Below are positions 34,400 through 43,195 of a stretch of DNA of 64,000 nt, piece after piece (position 1 is the first letter of the stretch; every line of letters starts with the position of its first letter). The position numbers and the translations under genes were made by a program. This DNA is from Pseudomonas taiwanensis (GTDB taxonomy: Bacteria > Pseudomonadota > Gammaproteobacteria > Pseudomonadales > Pseudomonadaceae). The notes beneath the pieces were generated by a model. That model saw only the letters and a program-made list of their open reading frames with translations, had not been told where the DNA came from and searched no databases. The stretch covers positions 62,001-126,000 of the forward strand of contig NZ_QJRF01000031.1 in the NCBI RefSeq assembly GCF_013393345.1, written 5' to 3'.

Positions 34400-35587
34400 T
34401 CAGAGGGCGAGGAAGTGACCGTCGCGGGCAATCAATCGCCCCTTGCTGATCACGCTGCGGCGGTGGGTTCGGGACACCACGGCTTCGGCGACATTGCGCA
34501 CCGGCAATAGGACGCCGCTGGCATGGCAGCCGGGTTCCAGTCCGTAGTGGGCAAGCCCTAGGGCGCGGGCGCCGTTGACTGTGGCTGCGCGCAGGCAGGC
34601 GACGATTTCCTCGTCGCGGCGCAGGTTGAAGCGGAAGGCCAGGAGCATGGCGCGTTCGAGCATGTCGCCATTGCCCATGGGGGACCAGGCGTCGCGGATG
34701 CCATCGGAGCCGAGGCAGAGGTTCACGCCGCGCGCGTCCAGTTCCAGGTAAGGCGGTACTTCGATATCCGCCGGCGCGGTGCTGACGATGGAAATGCGCT
34801 GCGCCGCCAGGCGTTCGGCAATGGTCTGGAGACTCGCTGGCCGGGCCTGGCCCAGGCAGAAAGCGTGGCTGATCGCGACCCGTCCCTGCAACTGGTGGCG
34901 TTCGGTGAAGTCGATGATGCGCTCGATCTGCCAGAGGCCCAGTTCGCCTTCGTCGTGCAGGTGAATGTCGACGCCGCGCTGGTGAGTGCTGGCCAGTTCG
35001 AACACCCGCGTAAGGTGCGCAATGGGATCGTTGTCGATTCCGCAGGGGTCGAGCCCACCGACGTTCTCCGCCCCCATGAGCAGGGCGTGCTCCAGGGCGT
35101 CGACGGTGCCCGGATCTCGCAGCAGCCCGGTTTGCGGGAAGGCCACGAACTCCATGTCGATCAGGTCGCCGAAGTGTTCGCGTACCCGCAGCATGGCTTC
35201 CAGGTGACGGCTGCCGAGTTGGGCGTCGACGTCCACATGGCAGCGGAAATGCAGCGAGCCGTGGGCGATGCATTCGCGGATCAGCGCACTGGCACGTTCC
35301 TCGATCGGTGTGTCGATACTGCGCAACAGGCTGCGTTCGTTGGCAATGCGCTGGCTCAGGCTGTCGCCGGCGGCGTGGCTGTGCCAGTCCACGCCCCAGA
35401 GGGTCTTGTCGAAGTGGGCGTGGGCCTCCACCAGCGGCGGCAGCATGATCTGCCCGTTGCCTTCCACCAGCACCGATTCGGGGGCGCGTGGCGACGGTGG
35501 GCTCAGTGCGGCGATGCGGCCGTTGTCGACGGCGATATCCACCGCTGCGCCGCCCCATGGGCGGACCTGGGTAATCCATTGGGTCAT
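34400..35587 (-). CDS. Cytosine deaminase-like amidohydrolase (copy A)
   Basis: Metal-dependent hydrolase of 395 residues of the cytosine/isocytosine/creatinine deaminase group, acting in the cytosol on a cyclic C=N or amide substrate. The HxH metal ligands are His56 and His58 (VEAHAHFDKTLWG); further ligands are in VDIHLHDEGELGLW, ISHAFCLG and CLGSDGIRDAWSPMGNGDM. ATG 35587 is used; TTG 35605 would add six residues. It is a paralogue of the gene at 37781-38977 and shares a 75-bp identical stretch with it. Substrate unassigned; cytosine itself is not assured, because the pathway neighbours are not those of pyrimidine salvage. Confidence 0.82.
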   Translation of the reverse strand: MTQWITQVRPWGGAAVDIAVDNGRIAALSPPSPRAPESVLVEGNGQIMLPPLVEAHAHFDKTLWGVDWHSHAAGDSLSQRIANERSLLRSIDTPIEERASALIRECIAHGSLHFRCHVDVDAQLGSRHLEAMLRVREHFGDLIDMEFVAFPQTGLLRDPGTVDALEHALLMGAENVGGLDPCGIDNDPIAHLTRVFELASTHQRGVDIHLHDEGELGLWQIERIIDFTERHQLQGRVAISHAFCLGQARPASLQTIAERLAAQRISIVSTAPADIEVPPYLELDARGVNLCLGSDGIRDAWSPMGNGDMLERAMLLAFRFNLRRDEEIVACLRAATVNGARALGLAHYGLEPGCHASGVLLPVRNVAEAVVSRTHRRSVISKGRLIARDGHFLAL

Positions 35588-35611
35588 CTGGGTGTTCTCG
35601 AACAAAGGGGG

Positions 35612-36274
35612 TCAGCTGGCTGGCGGCCACTGGCGCTCACCGCCGTGGGGGTCGTCGCGCCAGGCCTGCAGGGAACGGGTCGGCAGATCGAAATACTCCC
35701 GCGTGCGGGCATAGCCGTGGCCGCCCATGCGGCCGATGGCGTCCAGGCCGAGCTGGTCGATGTAGAGGGTGGCGGGGTCGATCAGGTCGTCGCGCACGTG
35801 AACCATCAGCACTTCACCGAGGATGATTTCCCGTGACTGGCCGATGGACAGGCCCATCATTCGCCGGCACTCCAGGGCGACCGGAGCTTCGGCGATGTAG
35901 GGGCAGCCGACGCGGCTGCCGGGCAATGCAGTGAGCCCCGCCGCCACCAGTTCGTCGAAGCCCGGTTCGAAGGGCACGGCGCAGACATTCATGGCTTCCA
36001 CCAGGGCATCGTTGACGATGTTCACGGTGAATTCCTGATTCAGCTGGGCATTGCGCGTGGTGTCCTTGGGTCTGAGGTCGGCGTGGTTTTCCACCCCCAG
36101 GGCGAGGATCGGCGGGTCGGCGGACAGCGCGTTGAAGAAGCTGAAGGGCGCAGCGTTGGCGCGGCCTTCGGCGTCCACCGTGGTGACCAGGGCGATGGGC
36201 CGAGGCACCACGCTGCCAATGAGGATCTTGTATTTCTCGCGGGGGCTCAGTTTGGCGAAGTCGAAGCTCAGCAT
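35612..36274 (-). CDS. Flavin reductase-like FMN-binding protein
   Basis: Protein of 220 residues of the flavin reductase/DIM6-NTAB split-barrel family. The signature SVVPRPIALVTTVDAEGRANAAPFSFFNALSADPPIL binds FMN. Such proteins either supply reduced flavin to a monooxygenase or act as oxidoreductases themselves; no monooxygenase is seen nearby. ATG 36274 is chosen because the family domain begins directly there and the upstream frame overlaps the next gene. It lies 4 bp after the stop of the preceding amidohydrolase gene, so the two are translationally close. Confidence 0.8.
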   Translation of the reverse strand: MLSFDFAKLSPREKYKILIGSVVPRPIALVTTVDAEGRANAAPFSFFNALSADPPILALGVENHADLRPKDTTRNAQLNQEFTVNIVNDALVEAMNVCAVPFEPGFDELVAAGLTALPGSRVGCPYIAEAPVALECRRMMGLSIGQSREIILGEVLMVHVRDDLIDPATLYIDQLGLDAIGRMGGHGYARTREYFDLPTRSLQAWRDDPHGGERQWPPAS

Positions 36275-36278
36275 GGCG

Positions 36279-37784
36279 TCATCTCTTGTCGTCGTTCGGG
36301 CTGGCGAGGGTGCAGAGCGGGCGGTCCGCGCTCCAGGCGTCGGCGAAGGGAATCGCCGGCTGGAACAGGGTGCGCCAGTCGGGTTGGCCGAATGCCCGGT
36401 CGGCATGGCTTTGCATCAGCCTGTGGAACTGCCGTTGGGCTTGCTGTTGGAGGCTGGCGTAGTCGACGCCGTTGACCTGGCCGTCCTGCATCACGCAGCG
36501 GCCGTCGATCCAGCTGGCGATGCAGTCGTCGCCGCGGCCGGCGAGGATCAGGTTCTTCAGCGGGTCGAACAGAGGGCCCAGGTGCAGGCCGTCGAGGCTG
36601 AACACGGTGATGTCGGCCTTGCTACCGGGTGCCAGGCGGCCGAGGTCGTCGCGCCCCAGGGCCTTGGCGCCGCCGAGGGTGGCGGCGTTGTAGAGGTCGA
36701 GGGCGGAGGTGCTGGCGCTGCCACCTTCCTTGAGCCGTGCGATGTTCAGGCCCTGGCGCATGTTGTCCAGCAGGTCCGCCGGCCAGGTATCGGTGCCGAG
36801 GGCGAAGTTGACGCCGTGGGCGCGGTAGCGGCCAAAGGAATCGAGTGCCTCGCCGTCACGGGCAAACACCACCGGGCAGTGCACCAGGCTGGCGCCGCTA
36901 TGCGCCAGGCGTGCGAGGTCGTCGTCACCTTCGATGTAGATGCCGTGAGGCAGCACGGCGCGTGGGCCGAGCAGGTCCAGCTCCTCCAGCCAGGCCAGTG
37001 GCGCCTTGCCGCGCATTGCCTTGACCAGGGCGACCTCGCCAGGACCCTGGCAGCAATGCAGGCGCACCGGTGCGGCCAGTTCGCGGCTGAGGGCGGCGGT
37101 GCGTTGCAGTAGCGCCGGGGTGCAGGTCTGGATACGGTCGGGCAGCAGGGCGCCACGGATCAGCCCGCTCTGGGTGCCATCGAAATCGCGGAAGAAGCGC
37201 TCGGCGGCGTCCAGTCCGGCCAGGCCGCGCGCTTCGTCCCAGTGTTCGGCGCGGCTGCCGTCCGCCTGCAGGTACTGCATGCCGCTCATGTAGCAGGGGC
37301 CGAGGTAGGTACGCAGTCCCAACTCGGCGGCGACGCCGGCCACGGCGGCGAATTCGTCGTAGGTTTCCGCCCACTCGCGGTAGTACATGGAGGTGATCGG
37401 CATGGCGGTGGTGATGCCATTGCGGATCAGTTGGGTGAAGGCGTAGCGGTATTTGAAAACTTCTTCGTCGAAGCTGTAGCTCTCTTTCGGCCCGCGGGCG
37501 AGGTACTCCGCCGACCACATGCGGCCCATGGCGTTCTCGTCGCCGTTGTCCAGGCAGAGCACGGTGGAGTCGAGGTCGCCGAGGGCGTCGAGGTCGATGA
37601 AGCCGGGACCGAGCAGGGCATTGCCGTAGTCGATCCACTGGTCCACCGGGCCGGGAAAGCCCCGGCCGACGAAGAGCACGCGCGAGCCTTCGATCACCAC
37701 TTCGCCGTCGCGCCAGAGCACATGACGAGTGCCATCGAAGCCCACCACGCAGCTGGCTTTCAGGCCGATGCGGGGTGCGCTCAC
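36279..37784 (-). CDS. TRZ/ATZ-type amidohydrolase lacking the HxH motif
   Basis: Amidohydrolase-fold protein of 501 residues related to chlorohydrolases and guanine/triazine deaminases. GTG 37784 overlaps the stop of the upstream gene by 4 bp (GTGA), so translation is probably coupled. The N-terminal metal motif normally written GFxDxHxH reads GFIDLDALGD (residues 61-70): the two histidines are Asp66 and Leu68. The later ligands look conserved: His243 (RLHCCQ), His280 (LPHGIYI) and Asp332 (LGTDTWPADLLDNMRQG). The enzyme may bind one metal, as some family members do, or have changed chemistry. The reaction is unknown. Confidence 0.78.
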   Translation of the reverse strand: MSAPRIGLKASCVVGFDGTRHVLWRDGEVVIEGSRVLFVGRGFPGPVDQWIDYGNALLGPGFIDLDALGDLDSTVLCLDNGDENAMGRMWSAEYLARGPKESYSFDEEVFKYRYAFTQLIRNGITTAMPITSMYYREWAETYDEFAAVAGVAAELGLRTYLGPCYMSGMQYLQADGSRAEHWDEARGLAGLDAAERFFRDFDGTQSGLIRGALLPDRIQTCTPALLQRTAALSRELAAPVRLHCCQGPGEVALVKAMRGKAPLAWLEELDLLGPRAVLPHGIYIEGDDDLARLAHSGASLVHCPVVFARDGEALDSFGRYRAHGVNFALGTDTWPADLLDNMRQGLNIARLKEGGSASTSALDLYNAATLGGAKALGRDDLGRLAPGSKADITVFSLDGLHLGPLFDPLKNLILAGRGDDCIASWIDGRCVMQDGQVNGVDYASLQQQAQRQFHRLMQSHADRAFGQPDWRTLFQPAIPFADAWSADRPLCTLASPNDDKR

Positions 37785-38977
37785 AGGCGGCTCTCCAGCA
37801 GGCGGCCCTGGGCGGCGATCAGCTTGCCGGCGCGGTAGACCTGGCGAGGCGGCCGCGTGACCACGGCATCGCCCAGGCTTTGCGCATCCATCAGCAGGAA
37901 GTCCGCAGCGCCGCCGATGACCAGGCCGTGCTCAGCCAGGCCAAGGGCCTTGGCGCCGTGTTGGCTGGCAGCATCGAAGGCGGTGGCCAGTTCTTCGTCC
38001 TTGTTCAGGTCGAAGCGGAAGGCCAGGAGCATGGCGCGTTCGAGCATGTCGCCATTGCCCATGGGGGACCAGGCGTCGCGGATGCCGTCCGAGCCCAGGC
38101 AGAGGTTCACGCCGGCCTCGTGCAGGGCGAGGAAGGGCGGCACGGAGCAGTCGGCGGGCGCCGAACTCATCAGCGAGATGTTCAGCGCGGCGAGGCGTTC
38201 GGCCAGGGGCTTCACCTGGCTCCAGGGCGCCATGCCCAGGCAGTAGGCGTGGCTGATCATCACGCGGCCCTGGCGGTTGAACCGCTCGGTGTAGTCGGCG
38301 ATGCGGGCGATCTGCCAGAGGCCCAGCTCGCCCTTGTCGTGCAGGTGAATGTCGACGCCCCGGTCGAACTCGCTGGCCAGGCCGAAGACGATGTCGAGCT
38401 GGGCGATGGGGTCGTTGTCGATGCCGCAGGGATCGAGTCCGCCGACGTTCTCGACGCCCAGGCCCATGGCTTCGCGCATCAGCTCGGCGGTGCCGGGGCG
38501 GCTGACCAGTCCGGTCTGCGGGAATACCACCAGTTCCAGGTCGATCAGGTCGCGGTAGCGCTCGCGCAGGGCTTGCATGGCCTCCACGTGGCGCAGGCCG
38601 AATTCGGGGTCGATGTCCACGTGGCAGCGCATGGTCAGCGAGCCACGGGCGATGCAATTTTCCAGCAGTGCGCCAGCGCGCTCGGCAATGGGCGCGGTGA
38701 CTTCGCGCAGCACACGGCGCTCGTTGGCGATGTAGTCCTTCAGTGTTGGGCCCGCGCTGTTGGAGCGCCAGGGCTGGCCCCAGAGGGTCTTGTCGAGGTG
38801 GATGTGGCTTTCCACCAGGGCGCAGGTCATCAGCTGGCCGGCACCGTCGATGTCAGCGGCGGCGAGCGGCGCATCACTGGCAGGACGGCGCTCGGCGAAG
38901 CGGCCGTTCTGGATGAGGAAGTCTTCAGCCGCGCCGCCGAAGGGGCGGACGTTGCGCAGCCAGTAGGTGTCGGTCAT
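37781..38977 (-). CDS. Cytosine deaminase-like amidohydrolase (copy B)
   Basis: Hydrolase of 398 residues, paralogous to the 34400-35587 product along its entire length. His58 and His60 (VESHIHLDKTLWG) form the HxH pair; VDIHLHDKGELGLW, ISHAYCLG and CLGSDGIRDAWSPMGNGDM supply the other ligands. ATG 38977 begins MTDTYWLRNVRPFGG. It is the first of five same-strand genes (to 33595) that are close or overlapping. Presence of two copies suggests action on two related ring compounds or successive steps. Confidence 0.82.
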   Translation of the reverse strand: MTDTYWLRNVRPFGGAAEDFLIQNGRFAERRPASDAPLAAADIDGAGQLMTCALVESHIHLDKTLWGQPWRSNSAGPTLKDYIANERRVLREVTAPIAERAGALLENCIARGSLTMRCHVDIDPEFGLRHVEAMQALRERYRDLIDLELVVFPQTGLVSRPGTAELMREAMGLGVENVGGLDPCGIDNDPIAQLDIVFGLASEFDRGVDIHLHDKGELGLWQIARIADYTERFNRQGRVMISHAYCLGMAPWSQVKPLAERLAALNISLMSSAPADCSVPPFLALHEAGVNLCLGSDGIRDAWSPMGNGDMLERAMLLAFRFDLNKDEELATAFDAASQHGAKALGLAEHGLVIGGAADFLLMDAQSLGDAVVTRPPRQVYRAGKLIAAQGRLLESRL

Positions 38978-39156
38978 GGGGACCTCAAAGGCAAAGTGCA
39001 AAGGTTGGGGGACCGCTGCGCGGCCCTTCGCGAATGAATTCGCTCCCACAGGTGGCTCAGTTCGTAGGATGGGTAGAGCGGATCGAAACCCATGCTGCTG
39101 TGCGCGGGGCGATGGGTTTCGCAGGCTCAACCACATCCTACGAATACGGTTCGATG
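38978..39156. repeat. Intergenic repeats
   Basis: Contains GCGAATGAATTCGC (39030-39043) and a unit bounded by CGTAGGATGGGTAGAGCG and its inverse ...CATCCTACG (about 39061-39143), which includes CGAAACCCAT / ATGGGTTTCG. This is another dispersed family seen once here. No gene; the promoter of the deaminase-like operon would have to lie in or next to it. Confidence 0.6.
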
Positions 39157-40209
39157 TCAGCCCTTCAGCTTGGACCAGATGCGGTCCTGCAGTTCGCGGG
39201 CCTGGTTGCTGCATTCCTTCTCCGGGCGCAGGCGTTCGGCGAACTCGTCGGGCATGTTGATGGCGTCCATCACCTTCCACTTCTTGTCCAGCAGCGCATC
39301 GCTGTCGACGCCGTTGGCGTAGGCGATGGAGTTGGACACGGCGGCGGCGTTCTCGGGCTTCATCATCCAGTCGATGAACACCTTGGCGTTGCCCGGGTGT
39401 GGCGCGCTCTTCGGCACGGCGAAGTTGTCCTGGAACATGGCCACGCCTTCACGCGGGTAGACGTACTTGATGGTGCTCTTCTGCAGCGTGGCGCGGGCGG
39501 TTGAGCCGTTCCAGTTCTGCATCATGATCACTTCGCCCGAGGCCATGCGGTCCACGGTGTTGTCGGAGCTGTACATCTTCAGGAAGGGTTTCTGTTTCTG
39601 CAGCAGTTCGAGGATGCGCTTGGCGTCCTGTGGGTTTTCGGTGCACTCGTCCACGCCCAGGTAGTGGCTGGCGGCGTTGATCACGCTGCTCGGGGTATCC
39701 AGCGCGGCGAGCTGACCCTGCAGTTCGGGACGCGGCTCGAAGAACTCCTTCCAGGAGTCATCCAGCTTGCCGCCCGGCACCCTTGCGCTGTCGTAGGAGA
39801 AGCCGGTGGTGCCCCAGAGATAGGGCGCCGAGTACTTGCGGCCGGGGTCGAAGTCGGGGTTGCGGAAGGCTGGCTTCACATGGGCGAAGTTCGGCAGGCT
39901 GGGGGAGTCGATTTCCTGCAGCAGATTCTGCTCGATCAGGGTGCGCATGATGGAGTGGGACGGCACGATCACGTCGTAGGCGGCGCCGCCGGCCTGGAGC
40001 TTGGCCAGCAGGGTCTCGTTGCTGTCGTAGCCATCCATGGTGACCTTGATGCCGGTTTCCTTTTCGAACTTGGCCAGCAGTTCCACCGGGTAGTAGTCGG
40101 TCCAGTTGTAGAAGAACAGCTCCTTGGGCTCGTCCGCCTGGGCGACGGTGGCGGCGAAACAGCTGAGGGCGAATCCGGCTACCCCATGACGCAATGCTTT
40201 CAACTTCAT
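39157..40209 (-). CDS. Polyamine-type ABC transporter periplasmic binding protein
   Basis: Periplasmic protein of 350 residues of the PotD/PotF family. A signal peptide (MKLKALRHGVAGFALSCFAATVAQA) precedes KELFFYNWTDYYPVELLAKFEKETGIKVTMDGYDSNETLLAKL, the family start. It is the last gene of a four-gene importer (ATPase, two permeases, this protein) on the minus strand. A CGGAGAAA site precedes ATG 40209. The ligand is probably a cationic nitrogen compound linked to the neighbouring deaminase-like enzymes. Confidence 0.87.
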   Translation of the reverse strand: MKLKALRHGVAGFALSCFAATVAQADEPKELFFYNWTDYYPVELLAKFEKETGIKVTMDGYDSNETLLAKLQAGGAAYDVIVPSHSIMRTLIEQNLLQEIDSPSLPNFAHVKPAFRNPDFDPGRKYSAPYLWGTTGFSYDSARVPGGKLDDSWKEFFEPRPELQGQLAALDTPSSVINAASHYLGVDECTENPQDAKRILELLQKQKPFLKMYSSDNTVDRMASGEVIMMQNWNGSTARATLQKSTIKYVYPREGVAMFQDNFAVPKSAPHPGNAKVFIDWMMKPENAAAVSNSIAYANGVDSDALLDKKWKVMDAINMPDEFAERLRPEKECSNQARELQDRIWSKLKG

Positions 40210-40257
40210 TGTTTTTCTCCGGGTTGAAGAACAGGTTGGGCAGTGGTGGAACAAGGT

Positions 40258-41049
40258 TCAGGCGGCTGGTTTGCCTCGCTGGCCGAGCCAGTACGAGAGC
40301 ACCACCAGGACGATGGAGATCACCAGCATCAGAGTGGAGATCGCGTTGATCTCCGGCGTTACCCCGGCCTTGATGGCCGAGAAGATGTAGACCGGCAGCG
40401 TCGTCGAGCCGGGGCCCGCGACGAAGAAGGTCATGATGAAGTCGTCCAGGCTGACCACGAACGCCAGCACCGCGCCGGACAGCACCGCCGGGAACAGCAG
40501 CGGCAGGGTGACGCGGCGGAAGGTGTGGAAGGGGTTGGCGTAGAGGTCGTTGGCCGCCTCCAGCAGGCTCTTGTCGAGGTCGTTCAGGCGGGCGCGGATC
40601 GGCAGGTAGGCGAAGGGGATGCAGAAGCCGATATGGGCGACGATCACCGTCAGCAGACCGAGCTTGATACCGAGCGCCATGAACAGCAGCAGCGTGGCCA
40701 CGGCGGTGACGATCTCCGGCAGGATCAGCGGCAGGTTGATCCCGCCTTCCACCATCTTCTGTCCGTAGAACGGCTTGTAGGTGGCCAGCGCCGCCAGCAG
40801 CGCGATGGCGGTGGCGCAGACGGTGGCGATGCCGGCGACGATCACCGAGTTCAGTGCTGCCGCCTGGATCGACGGGTTGGCGAGGATGCGCCCGTACCAG
40901 GCGAAGGAGAACTCGGTCCATACCGTGGCGGTGCGGTTGGCGTTGAAGCTGTAGGCGATCAACACCAGGATCGGCAGGTACAGGTAGGCCAGTACCAGCA
41001 GGCTGGTTTCGCGGGTCAGCGGCAGTTTCTTCAAGTGCGAGGCGATCAT
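40258..41049 (-). CDS. ABC transporter permease (PotC/YdcV-like)
   Basis: Inner-membrane permease of 263 residues with six hydrophobic helices. The cytoplasmic EAA loop (LLEAANDLYANPFHTFRRVTLPLLFPAVLSG) contacts the ATPase. Its ATG overlaps the stop of the preceding permease gene (ATGA at 41049), so the two are translationally coupled. Partner of the 41049-41963 product. Confidence 0.88.
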   Translation of the reverse strand: MIASHLKKLPLTRETSLLVLAYLYLPILVLIAYSFNANRTATVWTEFSFAWYGRILANPSIQAAALNSVIVAGIATVCATAIALLAALATYKPFYGQKMVEGGINLPLILPEIVTAVATLLLFMALGIKLGLLTVIVAHIGFCIPFAYLPIRARLNDLDKSLLEAANDLYANPFHTFRRVTLPLLFPAVLSGAVLAFVVSLDDFIMTFFVAGPGSTTLPVYIFSAIKAGVTPEINAISTLMLVISIVLVVLSYWLGQRGKPAA

Positions 41050-41963
41050 CAGCGGGCTCCCTGGCGAACGGCCTTGGCGGCCTTCTTGGCGTAGAGGGCG
41101 TAAAGCACCAGGGCCAGCAGCATCAGCCCGAGCAGGAGGAAGGACAGTGAGCTGCCCAGCGGCCAGTTCCGTGCGGTGCCGAACTGCTGCTGGATCAGGT
41201 TGCCGATCATCAGGGTCTTGCCGCCGCCGAGGATGGCGGGGGTGATGAAGGCACCGAGGCTCGGCACGAACACCAGCAGGGAACCGGCGACCACGCCTGG
41301 CATCGACAGCGGCAGGATCACCCGGCGCAGGGCCTTCCAGCGGTTGGCGCCGAGGTCATAGGCGGCTTCCACCAGGCGCCAGTCGAGCTTCTCCAGGGTG
41401 GAGTAGATCGGTAGGATCATGAACGGCAGGAAGCTGTAGACCAGCCCGACCACCACGGCGAAATCGTTGTACAGCAGGGTGATGCCGCCGGCCTGCGGGA
41501 ACAGGGCATTGATGCTCTGGGCCAGCCAGCCGTGCTCGCGCAGGATGATCAGCCAGGCGTAGTTGCGGATCAGCAGGTTGGTCCAGAAGGGGATGGTGAT
41601 CAGCAGCACCATGATGTTGCGCGAGCGCTCGCTGAGGCTGCTCATCCACAGGGCCACGGGGAAGCCGACGATAAAGCACAGCAGGGTCGTGCCGCCGGCC
41701 TGCAGCACCGAGCGCAGCAGGGCCTGGGCGTAGACCCAGTTCAGCTCCAGGTTGCCGTCGAAATCTTCCTGGAAGAACAGCTGGATGTAGCTCTGCCACT
41801 GCCAGTTGGCGCTCCAGTCGACTCCGCCGTAAAGGTTGCGTGGCAGCAGGCTGATATAGCCCATGATGCCCAGCGGAATGGCGATCAGGCAGAGCAGGGT
41901 GAGCAGCACCGGCGACAGCAGCAACAGCCGGTTGAGGCTTGGGGAGGTGGCGCTGACGCTCAT
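41049..41963 (-). CDS. ABC transporter permease (PotB/YdcU-like)
   Basis: Inner-membrane permease of 304 residues with six helices. The EAA loop reads LVEAAYDLGANRWKALRRVILPLSMPGVVAG. It starts 1 bp after the ATPase stop and overlaps the next permease, the compact arrangement usual for polyamine importers. Confidence 0.88.
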   Translation of the reverse strand: MSVSATSPSLNRLLLLSPVLLTLLCLIAIPLGIMGYISLLPRNLYGGVDWSANWQWQSYIQLFFQEDFDGNLELNWVYAQALLRSVLQAGGTTLLCFIVGFPVALWMSSLSERSRNIMVLLITIPFWTNLLIRNYAWLIILREHGWLAQSINALFPQAGGITLLYNDFAVVVGLVYSFLPFMILPIYSTLEKLDWRLVEAAYDLGANRWKALRRVILPLSMPGVVAGSLLVFVPSLGAFITPAILGGGKTLMIGNLIQQQFGTARNWPLGSSLSFLLLGLMLLALVLYALYAKKAAKAVRQGAR

Positions 41964-41964
41964 C

Positions 41965-43053
41965 TCAGGCCTCCATCAGCAGGCAAGCGTGGGGCGGCAG
42001 GTGCACGGCCACGGGCGAGCCCACGGGGCGGGAGCTGGTGGCGCCTTCATTGCTCTCGCGCAGCATCACCTTGAGGTCGTTGGCCAGCCGGCACTGGTAG
42101 AGCGTGGCGGTGCCGACGTAGAGCACGGCTTCGACCACGCCGCGCAGGTGGTGCGGCTCGGACGGGTCCACCAGCTTCGAGCGCTCCGGGCGGAAGGCCA
42201 GTTGCGCCTTGCCGCTGTCCAGTCCGTTGGCGGAAGCGCAGGGGATTTCCACCGGCAGTCCTTCAGGCTGGAACAGGTTGCCGTTCTGGGTGCAGCGCTT
42301 GAGGTTGCCGGGGAGGAAGTTGATGTCGCCGATGAAGTGGGCGACGAAGCGGTGCTGCGGGCGTTCGTAGATGTCGTTGGGGGTGCCGATCTGCAGGATC
42401 TTGCCGCTGGACATCACGGCGATGCGGTCGGAGAGGGTCAGCGCTTCTTCCTGGTCGTGGGTGACGAAGATGAAGGTGATGCCGGCTTCCTGCTGAACGC
42501 GCTTGAGCTCCACCTGCATTTCCTTGCGCAGCTTCAGGTCCAACGCGGAAAGGGGTTCGTCCAGCAGCAGCACATCAGGGCGCGGCGCCAGGGCGCGGGC
42601 CAGGGCCACCCGCTGCTGCTGACCGCCAGAAAGCTCGGCGGGGCGACGGCGGGCCAGGTGCTCCATCTGCACCAGGGCCAGCATCTCCTTGACCCGACCG
42701 GGGATGGCGTTGCGCTCCAGCCCCTGCATCTCCAGGCCGAAGGCGATATTCTCGGCCACGCTCATGTGCGGGAAGAGCGCGTAGTTCTGGAACACGGTAT
42801 TGACCCGGCGCTTGTAGGGCGGGAGCTGGTCCACGCGCTGGCCGCCGATCTGGATGGAGCCGGACGTGACCTGCTCGAAACCGGCGATGGAGCGCAGCAG
42901 GGTGGTCTTGCCGCAGCCCGACGGGCCGAGGAGGGTGAAGAACTCGTTGTGGCGGATGCTGACCGAAACATCGTCGAGCGCGGGAGCCACTTCGGGGTCA
43001 TCGGTGTAGCGCTTGCTGACGCGTTGCACCTCGATGGAGGACGTGTGCTTCAT
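41965..43053 (-). CDS. ABC transporter ATP-binding protein (PotA-like)
   Basis: ATPase of 362 residues. Walker A GPSGCGKTT, the Q-loop, signature LSGGQQQRVALARAL, Walker B DVLLLDEPLSALD and the switch histidine in FIFVTHDQEE are all present. The C-terminal part (about 245-362) is a TOBE-type regulatory domain. It is the first gene of the importer, divergent from the GntR regulator across 142 bp that contain two TTGNATGCAA sites. Confidence 0.9.
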   Translation of the reverse strand: MKHTSSIEVQRVSKRYTDDPEVAPALDDVSVSIRHNEFFTLLGPSGCGKTTLLRSIAGFEQVTSGSIQIGGQRVDQLPPYKRRVNTVFQNYALFPHMSVAENIAFGLEMQGLERNAIPGRVKEMLALVQMEHLARRRPAELSGGQQQRVALARALAPRPDVLLLDEPLSALDLKLRKEMQVELKRVQQEAGITFIFVTHDQEEALTLSDRIAVMSSGKILQIGTPNDIYERPQHRFVAHFIGDINFLPGNLKRCTQNGNLFQPEGLPVEIPCASANGLDSGKAQLAFRPERSKLVDPSEPHHLRGVVEAVLYVGTATLYQCRLANDLKVMLRESNEGATSSRPVGSPVAVHLPPHACLLMEA

Positions 43054-43071
43054 AATGGTGCATTCCTCTTG

Positions 43072-43097
43072 TTTTTGTATGCAAAAATTGAATGCAA
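43072..43097. promoter_or_regulatory. Twin TTGNATGCAA sites in the importer/GntR divergent region
   Basis: TTGTATGCAA (43075-43084), inside the wider imperfect palindrome TTTTTG-TATG-CAAAAA (43072-43087), is followed 13 bp on by TTGAATGCAA (43088-43097). FCD-type GntR regulators bind short TTG...CAA palindromes of this kind. The sites lie just upstream of the ATPase ATG (43053), where bound regulator would block the importer promoter. Seen directly; regulator assignment inferred. Confidence 0.55.
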
Positions 43098-43195
43098 TCT
43101 AGAAATACTCGGATTATGCTGACAACGCAACCGGGTTTTTCTGCCTGCTTGTTTCCTGCAGGAGCCGGGTTGCACACGCACTTACGGAGTCACGA

